Positions 1 through 5,172 of a stretch of 10,382 nt of DNA are shown here, piece after piece. Source of the DNA: Thermoplasmata archaeon. GTDB lineage: Archaea; Thermoplasmatota; Thermoplasmata; Thermoplasmatales; GCA-001856825. The stretch covers positions 1 to 10,382 of the forward strand of contig JAKBNO010000051.1 of NCBI GenBank assembly GCA_021831005.1, in the 5' to 3' direction. Position numbers and translations under genes: made by a program. How positions within the stretch are numbered: position 1 is the stretch's first letter; every line of letters begins with the position of its first letter. The notes beneath the pieces are model-generated. The model was not told the DNA's origin. It worked only from the letters and a program-made list of their open reading frames with translations, and did no database searches.

Positions 1-1186
1 TTACATCCTCTAGGTCTTCTCCCTCAGAAAGCAGTGCCAGCGATCTCGATGACGTTTGCTCCAACATTTTTCCTTTTAGGTTCACCGAGGCATAGAATGT
101 CTTGATGCCCTTTAACATGAGAGCTTCTTCATCCAGCTGGATTGTGGATGGAACTGACTTAGTGCCATATCCTTTAGGAACAAGGTATCTAAGCACATTT
201 ATCTTGTTTTCAAATTCCAATTTAGGGGCTCGATTGTGGAACATGGAAACGGCGATATCCATTATGGAATTCTTCATGAGGGACAGGGCATTCATTGCCT
301 CAGGATCGCCAAGTCTTGCATTAATCTCAAGAAGTTTTGGCCCCTCCGAGGTGGCTATGAAACCTCCGAATATTGGACCTACGTAGCCAACCACCTTTTC
401 AGAAAATCTAGTTATGAGCTGTTTCAGAATTTCTTTAGCTTCCAGAACTGTTTTAGGATCGATAAAAGGCAGTCCCCTCTCCGAAAAACATATGGCACCC
501 ATCCCTCCCGTATTCGGTCCCTTGTCGTCTTCGAACGCCCTCTTGTAGTCTTGGACAATGGGCAAGAAAACGACATCTGTGTCGTGGACAAATCCCTGCA
601 GACTAAACTCTTCTCCCTTCACTTTCTTTTCTATCAAAAGAGTCTGGTTTTCAGAAAGTAAGTAATCTTGCGCGATCTCAATTCCTTCCTTCTTTGTCAG
701 GAAATGAACTCCTTGGACCATGACTCCCTTGCCCCCAGTAAGTCCATCTGGTTTGATCACAAAATCGTAGTTGATCTGTTCGATGAAGTCCTTCACCTTC
801 ATAGGGTCCGAGAATGAAGTACTCTCTATATTGCCCTTCAGTCTGTTTTCCGACATGAAACGTCTGCAGAAGGCTTTGGACGTTTCAAGTCTAGCGGCAG
901 AGGAAGATGGAGCAAAAACCTTTAAATTATTTTCAAAGAGGATGTCTGATACACCACTAGCAAGCGGTGCCTCCGGGCCAATAAAAACATAATCGGGCTC
1001 GACTCTCAATGCATTTTTCAGCACCAACTCCTTGTCGTTTTCATTGCCAATAATTACTTCCTTCGCTATTCTCATAAGACCGGGGTTCCTGTTTGGTGAA
1101 ATCACCACCAGTTCCGTTCCGGACTTCAGTATCGAAAGACCAATTGCGTGCTCTCTTCCTCCTCCCCCTATGAGGAGTGCCCTCAA
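1..1186 (-). CDS. purD: Phosphoribosylamine-glycine ligase (GAR synthetase), partial at the C-terminus
   Basis: PurD catalyses the second step of purine synthesis, the ATP-dependent joining of glycine to 5-phosphoribosylamine, in the cytoplasm. The 395 codons in the window show the family marks in order: the N-terminal nucleotide-binding loop GGGGREHA (residues 7-14), the ATP-grasp segment KPDGLTGGKGV (145-155), GPNTGGMG (223-230) and the metal-binding EINARLGDPE (287-296). The frame is still open at base 1, and full-length members are usually 420-450 residues, so a few tens of residues lie outside. I chose the TTG start because it gives exactly the conserved N-terminus, overlaps the scpB stop as TTGA, and has an AAGGTGA ribosome binding site 4 bases upstream. 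It is the second gene of a scpB-purD unit and is probably translationally coupled to scpB. The identification is firm. Confidence 0.96.
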   Translation of the reverse strand, partial: MRALLIGGGGREHAIGLSILKSGTELVVISPNRNPGLMRIAKEVIIGNENDKELVLKNALRVEPDYVFIGPEAPLASGVSDILFENNLKVFAPSSSAARLETSKAFCRRFMSENRLKGNIESTSFSDPMKVKDFIEQINYDFVIKPDGLTGGKGVMVQGVHFLTKKEGIEIAQDYLLSENQTLLIEKKVKGEEFSLQGFVHDTDVVFLPIVQDYKRAFEDDKGPNTGGMGAICFSERGLPFIDPKTVLEAKEILKQLITRFSEKVVGYVGPIFGGFIATSEGPKLLEINARLGDPEAMNALSLMKNSIMDIAVSMFHNRAPKLEFENKINVLRYLVPKGYGTKSVPSTIQLDEEALMLKGIKTFYASVNLKGKMLEQTSSRSLALLSEGEDLEDV

Positions 1187-1713
1187 CCTGTCACCTTGTC
1201 TTCCTGATTAGGGTCTTCCTGGGGTTCGGGTACAATTGGGACTCCCTCCACCTTAATCCTCTCTTTGAGCTGCTTTCCGTATTTAGAGAAGAACGTTCTC
1301 GTGAGTTTTACCAATCTTCTCCTTCCCTTGGGAACAACCTCTACTAATCCCAATTTGCTGAGATGGTCTAACTCTTCTTCTGTCTTCCTTCCACGAAGTC
1401 TCTCGACGTGCGACATATACGTTCTACCTTTCCTGAAGAGCAGACCAATGATTTCGAGTTCTCCCTTGTCTATTTCACTCTCCGAGTATTTGAAAGCAAC
1501 TTCACTATACTTGTCCCGCACCCCTATCTTGTATTTCCTTCCCATAATTTTGAGTTCGAGGGAAGTATCATCATATCTCTTCTTTAACAATCTTAGTGAT
1601 TTCTCAACCGTTTTCAAATCCACTGACAGTGCGGTTGAGATTTCATTCTTCGCGAGAGGGGTAACAGTCGCAATCAGGAGTGCTTCCATTCTGTTAGAGA
1701 CTTCGTCTTCCAT
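1183..1713 (-). CDS. scpB: Segregation and condensation protein B (ScpB)
   Basis: ScpB is the winged-helix subunit of the SMC-ScpAB (condensin-like) complex that organises and segregates the chromosome. The 176-residue product has two tandem winged-helix domains, roughly residues 9-70, starting with the typical MEALLIA entry helix and including LELKIMGRKYKIGVR, and 78-145 (LEIIGLLFRKGRTYMSHVERLRG to the KLTRTFFSKYG end). A charged, proline-rich tail follows. The frame stays open to an ATG at 1764, but I prefer the ATG at 1713. A TATA box is centred about 26 bases upstream of it, which fits a leaderless transcript, and ScpB homologues begin close to this point. It overlaps purD by 4 bases. The usual partners smc and scpA are not in the window. 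The family call rests on pattern recognition of a rather divergent sequence. Confidence 0.83.
   Translation of the reverse strand: MEDEVSNRMEALLIATVTPLAKNEISTALSVDLKTVEKSLRLLKKRYDDTSLELKIMGRKYKIGVRDKYSEVAFKYSESEIDKGELEIIGLLFRKGRTYMSHVERLRGRKTEEELDHLSKLGLVEVVPKGRRRLVKLTRTFFSKYGKQLKERIKVEGVPIVPEPQEDPNQEDKVTG
1191..1197 (-). promoter_or_regulatory. Ribosome binding site of purD
   Basis: The minus strand reads AAGGTGA here, a near-perfect complement to the archaeal 16S 3' end, 4 bases before the TTG at 1186. It lies inside the last codons of scpB and decides the unusual TTG start of purD. Confidence 0.75.
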
Positions 1714-1735
1714 TGCCCAATTATGATATGAGCAA

Positions 1736-1743
1736 TTATAAAA
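1736..1743 (-). promoter_or_regulatory. TATA box of the scpB-purD unit
   Basis: The minus strand reads TTTTATAA, centred about 26 bases before the ATG at 1713. This is the expected distance from an archaeal TATA box to the transcription start, so the mRNA would begin at or next to the start codon. The box lies inside the longer reading frame that starts at 1764, which argues against that start. Confidence 0.7.
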
Positions 1744-1778
1744 CTTACTACTACTCGCAGTCATAGCTCCGGTCTGGA

Positions 1779-2084
1779 AAGTAGAGGTTGTCCCGAGTAA
1801 GCCTCCTTCTGTTACCCCTTTCGGGTTGATGGCATTTGACTAGTGCGCTCTACCTGTTCCTGTGATAGCTGTCTTCGGAACTGCTTGAGTTTGCTCCTAT
1901 CTCTTCTCCTCTGTCTCATCATATTTTTCGGGAACGTCCCCTCCGAGAGGTTCATCCTTAACCGAAGCTGTGTCATTTCTTTTGAGGCGAAGCAGGTCTC
2001 TCGACCAGGGATTTATCCAGATTGCTACCTGGAGGGAGGACTTTCCTCACCATTTCTGGCGATGGCCATCCTGGGACTACCATC
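1779..2084 (-). ncRNA. rnpB: RNase P RNA
   Basis: This is the catalytic RNA that removes 5' leaders from pre-tRNAs. On the minus strand it carries the conserved block GAGGAAAGUCC (2048 to 2038) near the 5' end and ACAGAAGGAGGCUUAC (1812 to 1797) near the 3' end. These two pair as helix P4: AAG, a bulged U, then CCUCC, against GGAGG-CUU, with the universally conserved bulged uridine in place. AGCAAACUC (1895 to 1887) matches the conserved CR-IV element. GUCCC (2077-2073) pairs with GGGAC (1794-1790) to close the molecule. Short hairpins with GNRA loops are visible, such as GGUC-GAGA-GACC and ACCC-GAAA-GGGGU. The length of about 300 bases suits an archaeal RNA. The exact ends are estimates, good to about 10 bases, from helix closure and the upstream TATA box. 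Identity is very secure. Confidence 0.95.
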
Positions 2085-2101
2085 TCTAAATTTACTCTCA
2101 G

Positions 2102-2107
2102 TATATA
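2102..2107 (-). promoter_or_regulatory. TATA box of rnpB
   Basis: The minus strand reads TATATA (within GATATATAC) about 26 bases before the predicted 5' end of the RNase P RNA and just after the stop of the phosphatase gene. This gives rnpB its own promoter rather than read-through from the upstream gene. Confidence 0.65.
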
Positions 2108-2135
2108 TCATTCACCGATGTGTCAGAATAAGACA

Positions 2136-2726
2136 TCAGATGACAGTTAGATCTCGCACGACCTCAGACTTTCCATTCTTGAACCGTAAAATGAAGTGCG
2201 AGCAGTTGGTAAAACGCACTCCGTTAGAATTGTTCACATACATTTCATAAAAAGATCTAATGAATGCTCCGTGTGTTATGACTACAATATTCTTACCTCC
2301 AAAATTAGTTGTGGCTGATGCCACGAACTCACTCACCCTTTTTATAACGGAACTTACAGTTTCGATCTCTCCCAGGTCGTCAATCTCTCTTGAAAGTGAT
2401 TTCATATCTACGTTGTACTTTTCTCTGATCTGTTCGGTTGTCAAGCCCTCCAGTACTCCATAATGCCTGTCCCTGAGTTCCATTTTGTGGCCGAAAATTG
2501 GAACACCGAGTATTTCCGATATAATTCCAGCGGTTTCTATGGCCCTCTTCTTATCGCTGGATACTATAAAGTCAAAGTGAAAAACTGACAAAGATTTGGC
2601 CAATTCTCTTGCTTGTTCTCTTCCCTTCTCATTGAGGGGATCGTCCCCGCTTCCAACCCACAGCCCCCTGACATTGGCATCAGTCTGTCCGTGCCTTGCT
2701 ACCGCTATAGTGACTTCGGATTCCAT
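2136..2726 (-). CDS. Histidine phosphatase superfamily protein (phosphoglycerate mutase-like)
   Basis: The 196-residue protein belongs to the histidine phosphatase superfamily, which transfers or removes phosphate through a phosphohistidine. Visible catalytic residues are the RHG motif at 11-13 (H12 is the nucleophile), the second arginine at R61 (SDKKRAIETA), the acid E83 in ELRDRHYG, and the second histidine H152 in THGAFIR. ELRDRHYGVLEG resembles the ELNERHYG stretch of cofactor-dependent phosphoglycerate mutases, so a glycolytic/gluconeogenic mutase is possible. An alpha-ribazole phosphatase or broad acid phosphatase cannot be excluded on sequence alone. The ATG at 2726 has a TATA box centred about 26 bases upstream, which fits a leaderless mRNA. 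The start is also the right distance from the RHG motif. Confidence 0.9.
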   Translation of the reverse strand: MESEVTIAVARHGQTDANVRGLWVGSGDDPLNEKGREQARELAKSLSVFHFDFIVSSDKKRAIETAGIISEILGVPIFGHKMELRDRHYGVLEGLTTEQIREKYNVDMKSLSREIDDLGEIETVSSVIKRVSEFVASATTNFGGKNIVVITHGAFIRSFYEMYVNNSNGVRFTNCSHFILRFKNGKSEVVRDLTVI

Positions 2727-2747
2727 CTGAACGAAATCATATGAACC

Positions 2748-2755
2748 TTAAAAAA
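2748..2755 (-). promoter_or_regulatory. TATA box of the histidine phosphatase gene
   Basis: The minus strand reads TTTTTTAA, centred about 25-26 bases before the ATG at 2726, indicating a leaderless transcript. It is one half of a divergent promoter region shared with the tRNA-Arg gene. Confidence 0.65.
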
Positions 2756-2786
2756 CCAAACGATGCAGAAAGGAGTTGAAGGTAAT

Positions 2787-2802
2787 ACCTCTTAAGAGAG
2801 GT
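2787..2802. repeat. Perfect inverted repeat in the divergent promoter region
   Basis: ACCTCT-TAAG-AGAGGT is a perfect 6+6 inverted repeat with a 4-base centre. It lies between the phosphatase TATA box (2748-2755) and the tRNA TATA-like box (from 2811). Its position suits a protein-binding operator, but a 6-base arm can occur by chance. Confidence 0.35.
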
Positions 2803-2810
2803 TGCAAAAA

Positions 2811-2822
2811 AATAATAATATG
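2811..2822 (+). promoter_or_regulatory. TATA-like promoter element of tRNA-Arg
   Basis: The AT-rich run AATAATAATATG sits about 30 bases before the tRNA 5' end, which would place the transcription start a few bases upstream of the mature tRNA. Just downstream, TGCTAG (2821-2826) and CTAGCA (2843-2848) form a 6-base inverted repeat abutting the tRNA. Confidence 0.5.
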
Positions 2823-2849
2823 CTAGCCATTTCCATTGGAGCCTAGCAT

Positions 2850-2924
2850 GGGCCCGTGGCCTAGTCTGGATAAGGCATTGGCCTTCTAAGCCAATGATCC
2901 GGGGTTCAAATCCCCGCGGGCCCG
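2850..2924 (+). tRNA. tRNA-Arg, anticodon UCU
   Basis: A complete 75-base cloverleaf reading AGA codons. The acceptor stem is GGGCCCG with CGGGCCC (7 pairs) and discriminator G2924. The D stem is GCCT/AGGC, the anticodon stem TTGGC/GCCAA with loop CTTCTAA (anticodon TCT at 2885-2887), and the T arm CGGGG-TTCAAAT-CCCCG. There is no intron. The CCA end is not encoded, since TTCC follows the discriminator. All stems pair perfectly. Confidence 0.97.
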
Positions 2925-2949
2925 TTCCATGTAGGTGTTTCTCGTCAGT

Positions 2950-2967
2950 TCTTCGTTTGCCTTTTTT
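2950..2967 (+). terminator. T-rich terminator after tRNA-Arg
   Basis: A T-rich stretch ending in a run of six Ts (2962-2967) lies about 25-40 bases beyond the tRNA. This is the simple oligo-T type of signal used by archaeal RNA polymerase, with no hairpin needed. Confidence 0.4.
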
Positions 2968-3302
2968 GAAGCGTGTATGTCTCTCGGTGACAAATATTGA
3001 ACAAGAAATCCATTCCAGTTCCATTAAACGGAACAATCGATCAGATTAGGAAGTGCCGCTTGATTTCTCATGAATCAAATATTATTAATATTGAGTCAAG
3101 AACGCCTCCTAAGGGGAACTTAGTTTTCAGCCATCTTTAAATGTGAATTAACAAGTTCTTGTAGTTCACTGTTGTGTTAGAAGTATTGATCCCTAAAGTA
3201 GAGATTATAATTGTTTGGATATATTTATGAAGAATTGAGGTGAGAGAAATAAGCAGTTTTACATAGAGAGGTGAGCTATTCGCACGTCTCGCCCACCAAA
3301 CG
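2968..3302. other. AT-rich intergenic gap with small inverted repeats, no gene seen
   Basis: No convincing reading frame or RNA gene is visible. The stretch holds GTTCC/GGAAC (3018-3022 with 3030-3034), TTGATT/AATCAA (3060-3065 with 3073-3078) and AATATT-att-AATATT (3078-3092), followed by further AT-rich sequence up to the promoter at 3303. These could be regulatory sites for the membrane operon or chance AT-rich symmetry. Confidence 0.4.
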
Positions 3303-3310
3303 TTTATATT
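3303..3310 (+). promoter_or_regulatory. TATA box of the membrane-protein operon
   Basis: TTTATATT is centred about 25 bases before the ATG at 3331, giving a leaderless first gene. The box lies inside the longer frame that could begin at GTG 3271, so that longer start is unlikely. Confidence 0.7.
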
Positions 3311-3330
3311 TCATTTCATATTGGTCAGCT

Positions 3331-3978
3331 ATGACGGATCAGGCGAATTCTGCGTCCTCTTCTCTTGAAGTGGATGCACTGACCAAGATAAGACGATTTT
3401 CTCTCCTCTCCATCGTTGGATTCCTCATTGCAACTGTATCGATTATCCCCGGTATCATCCTGCTGTCCAGCCTCCGCTCATTCACCACTTCTACTACCAG
3501 CGCTACTCCCTCTCTGCTATCTGGCAGCCCCGTACTCGCAGTCGTATTCGGTGTGGCGATAGTGAGCGCTGTAATACTCTTCGTTGCATTCCTTTCTCTA
3601 AGATCCGGTTACCGCATACTGAAGGGAATCTCCACCGATTTCAACTCTGCCTATACAGGCACAACGCTCTATATAGTGGGTCTGGTGATCATAGTCCTTG
3701 GCTCCCTGATCATAATTGCCACCGCGGTCGTAGGACTTGCTGCGCTCATAGTGGGTGCGATCATTATCTTAATTGGAGCCATCATGGCGTTCATTGGCAC
3801 GATACTCGCTCTTATAGTTGGGACGTTCCGTCTCAACTCTAGGTATGGCGGCTTTACCCTACCTGCGGTTTTCTACGTCGTTGGTATATTCTTCTCCCTA
3901 TTCAGCTTCATAGCAGCGATCCTCGTGTACACTAGAACCGGAAGAGCTATTACCAAACTGAAAGGCGGGTCGCAGTGA
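3331..3978 (+). CDS. DUF973-like multi-pass membrane protein
   Basis: A 215-residue integral membrane protein of unknown function. After a short polar N-terminus it has about five hydrophobic segments, at roughly residues 24-46, 67-90, 112-136, 137-165 and 178-200, and ends in a basic tail (TKLKGGSQ). The stretch LRSGYRILKG followed by a glycine-rich helix pair resembles the archaeal DUF973 family as I remember it; this is similarity by eye. The third and fourth helices are extremely rich in Ile, Gly and Ala. I chose ATG 3331 rather than GTG 3271 because of the TATA box about 25 bases upstream. It is the first gene of a three-gene operon, and its TGA overlaps the GTG of the next gene by 4 bases, suggesting coupled translation and possibly a complex. 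Confidence 0.8.
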   Translation: MTDQANSASSSLEVDALTKIRRFSLLSIVGFLIATVSIIPGIILLSSLRSFTTSTTSATPSLLSGSPVLAVVFGVAIVSAVILFVAFLSLRSGYRILKGISTDFNSAYTGTTLYIVGLVIIVLGSLIIIATAVVGLAALIVGAIIILIGAIMAFIGTILALIVGTFRLNSRYGGFTLPAVFYVVGIFFSLFSFIAAILVYTRTGRAITKLKGGSQ

Positions 3979-4508
3979 CTGCGCCTGAGTCGTCTCCTAC
4001 CGTTCACCCTTCCATCGGTGAGAAGTTCCGCCTGGATGTTGTCGCTGTTCTTGTCGCAGTCTCGATAGTCTCCTCCGTTGCAGCCGTTTTCCTTTACCAC
4101 TCATTGACCAACACTTTTAGTCCCTCCTCCCAACTTCCCCTCGCCTATCTTCCTGCTTACTCACTCTACTCCCTGAATACTTCGCAGTCCGTCTCTGTCT
4201 CAGGTTCAATCGACGGCGTTTCCTACAACCAGATAATCACGATCATATTGACATTCGTATCGGGATTGCTCATCGGTCTTGCGGTGAAGAAGGGGCTTAC
4301 TGCATTGATCCTTGGGATAGTTGGAATTGTGATAGCAGGATACGTTGGAATAGCATTCGTTCCTAAGGTATCTCTCACTTATGAGTTTCACAAATGGTCT
4401 TCCTTCTTTCTCACGTACATCTCAACTGTGAAGTTCGGGGCAGTTCAACTCACTCTATCCGTTATACTCTTCCTCATAGGCCTCGCAATAGGTCTCTGGA
4501 AGGGGTGA
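3975..4508 (+). CDS. Hypothetical four-helix membrane protein
   Basis: A 177-residue protein I do not recognise. Hydrophobic segments fall at about residues 20-42, 86-104, 107-130 and 152-175. Between the first and second is a loop of about 45 residues rich in Ser, Tyr, Pro and Leu that probably faces outward, with one N-glycosylation-type site (NTS at 68-70). A short basic turn (VKKG, 104-107) separates helices 2 and 3. The GTG start overlaps the upstream TGA as GTGA, with a weak GGCGGGT ribosome binding site 4 bases before it. Tight coupling to the DUF973-like gene suggests the two act together at the membrane. Its own stop codon lies inside the ribosome binding site of the next gene. Confidence 0.8.
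   Translation: MTAPESSPTVHPSIGEKFRLDVVAVLVAVSIVSSVAAVFLYHSLTNTFSPSSQLPLAYLPAYSLYSLNTSQSVSVSGSIDGVSYNQIITIILTFVSGLLIGLAVKKGLTALILGIVGIVIAGYVGIAFVPKVSLTYEFHKWSSFFLTYISTVKFGAVQLTLSVILFLIGLAIGLWKG
4502..4508 (+). promoter_or_regulatory. Strong ribosome binding site before ATG 4512
   Basis: GGGGTGA ends 3 bases before the ATG at 4512 and contains the stop of the preceding gene. The same GGTGA arrangement precedes purD and the gene at 9147. It identifies 4512 as the intended start of the third operon gene, which matters because the frame opened there stops early. Confidence 0.7.
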
Positions 4509-4511
4509 AAA

Positions 4512-4571
4512 ATGTCTAGGCTCACAAGGAGAGAGAAGAAGGAGATTACGAAGCAGCTTGGAGAGGAATAG
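4512..4571 (+). other. Short N-terminal frame that stops after 19 codons; probable displaced start of the next gene
   Basis: ATG 4512 encodes a highly charged 19-residue peptide, MSRLTRREKKEITKQLGEE, then TAG at 4569-4571. Such a charged stretch is what one expects on the cytoplasmic side before a membrane anchor. Skipping one base at 4569 joins it to RKARRKHPVFDAAMN in the +1 frame and gives a continuous protein of about 172 residues. So this is most simply the true N-terminus of the gene annotated at 4558-5031, separated by a one-base frameshift (mutation or sequencing error). A genuine tiny leader peptide is the alternative. Confidence 0.6.
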
Positions 4572-5031
4572 GAAAGCCAGAAGGAAACATCCGGTTTTCG
4601 ATGCAGCAATGAACGCGAACAAGAGAAGGATGAACGTAAAGCTCGCGGGAATATCAATAGGTATCGCGATTGTCTTGATTATGGGGGGGATAGTGTTCAT
4701 TGAGATAGACCACAATATCCACAATGCTTACGCCACCGAGCACAAAGGGGTGTACTTCAGCATCGAATCGGCGAGCTTCGTCAACTCCAGTGGCTCGTGC
4801 TCCTTCGTCACCACGGTAAAAAATACGGGTTCCGTCTTCATAAACACAATAAACATAACGGTTCCCGCAACTGGTTCTACCGTTGGTCAACTGACTTCTA
4901 TATTAGTAGGCATCACGGCAAACGGTTCTTTCCAGATCAGTGGAGTCCAGAATGGCACTCTGTATTCGTTGGAGTACTATGGGTCTTCGGGCAACCTGAG
5001 CTACGAAACCATGATCCCAGTCACGGGATGA
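4558..5031 (+). CDS. Single-pass membrane protein with extracellular domain; 5' end probably frameshifted
   Basis: Read from TTG 4558 this gives 157 residues: a basic cytoplasmic segment (1-28), one hydrophobic helix (about 29-50) and an outward domain of about 105 residues. The outer domain is rich in Ser, Thr, Asn and Gly, with several N-X-S/T sites (residues 76, 99, 122, 132, 146), and its alternating pattern suggests an all-beta fold. I do not recognise the family. The hydrophobic helix lacks the charged-residue-plus-Gly/Ala cleavage pattern of archaeal pilins, so an uncleaved anchor is more likely. TTG 4558 has no well-placed ribosome binding site. The true start is probably ATG 4512 with a one-base frameshift near 4569. 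It is the last gene of the operon begun at 3331 and may display an outer domain for that membrane complex. Confidence 0.72.
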   Translation: MERNRKARRKHPVFDAAMNANKRRMNVKLAGISIGIAIVLIMGGIVFIEIDHNIHNAYATEHKGVYFSIESASFVNSSGSCSFVTTVKNTGSVFINTINITVPATGSTVGQLTSILVGITANGSFQISGVQNGTLYSLEYYGSSGNLSYETMIPVTG

Positions 5032-5032
5032 T

Positions 5033-5045
5033 TAGTTTCTTATTT
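5033..5045 (+). terminator. T-rich stretch after the membrane operon
   Basis: Directly after the stop of the single-pass membrane protein the sequence becomes T-rich (10 Ts in 13 bases). This could end the operon transcript in the archaeal manner. The evidence is composition and position only. Confidence 0.35.
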
Positions 5046-5067
5046 AAGTGCGCTAAATTAATAAAAA

Positions 5068-5076
5068 TGTTTAAGA
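5068..5076 (+). promoter_or_regulatory. Possible TATA box of the STAND regulator gene
   Basis: TGTTTAAGA lies about 100 bases before ATG 5173. It would place the transcript start near 5098 and leave a leader of about 75 bases, unlike the leaderless genes around it. A second candidate (TTATTTAAG, 5039-5047) and a TTAATTAA palindrome (5082-5089) are close by, so the choice is uncertain. Confidence 0.35.
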
Positions 5077-5172
5077 CTACCTTAATTAATCAATCTCCGT
5101 GAATTCTAAGAAAATTTGTTGCTCACAGAGGATAGAAGAAACTAAAGAACAGCGAAAATTCTAAGGTTGAAC

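Noticed and set aside
1714..1764. 17-codon upstream extension of scpB
   Set aside because: The extension contains the TATA box that serves the ATG at 1713, and its sequence does not resemble the start of ScpB proteins.
1843..2250. Plus-strand reading frame of 135 codons
   Set aside because: It runs antisense through the RNase P RNA gene and into the phosphatase gene, has no promoter or ribosome binding site, and its Ser/Leu/Cys-rich product looks random.
2737..3036. Minus-strand reading frame of 99 codons
   Set aside because: It reads straight through the tRNA-Arg gene on the opposite strand and through the divergent promoter region.
3271..3330. 20-codon upstream extension of the DUF973-like gene from a GTG
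   Set aside because: The TATA box at 3303-3310 lies inside it and is correctly spaced for a leaderless start at ATG 3331.
4650..4720. Archaeal pilin (class III) signal peptide in the single-pass membrane protein
   Set aside because: The residues before the hydrophobic helix (KLAGIS) lack the charged residue directly before Gly/Ala that the prepilin peptidase needs.
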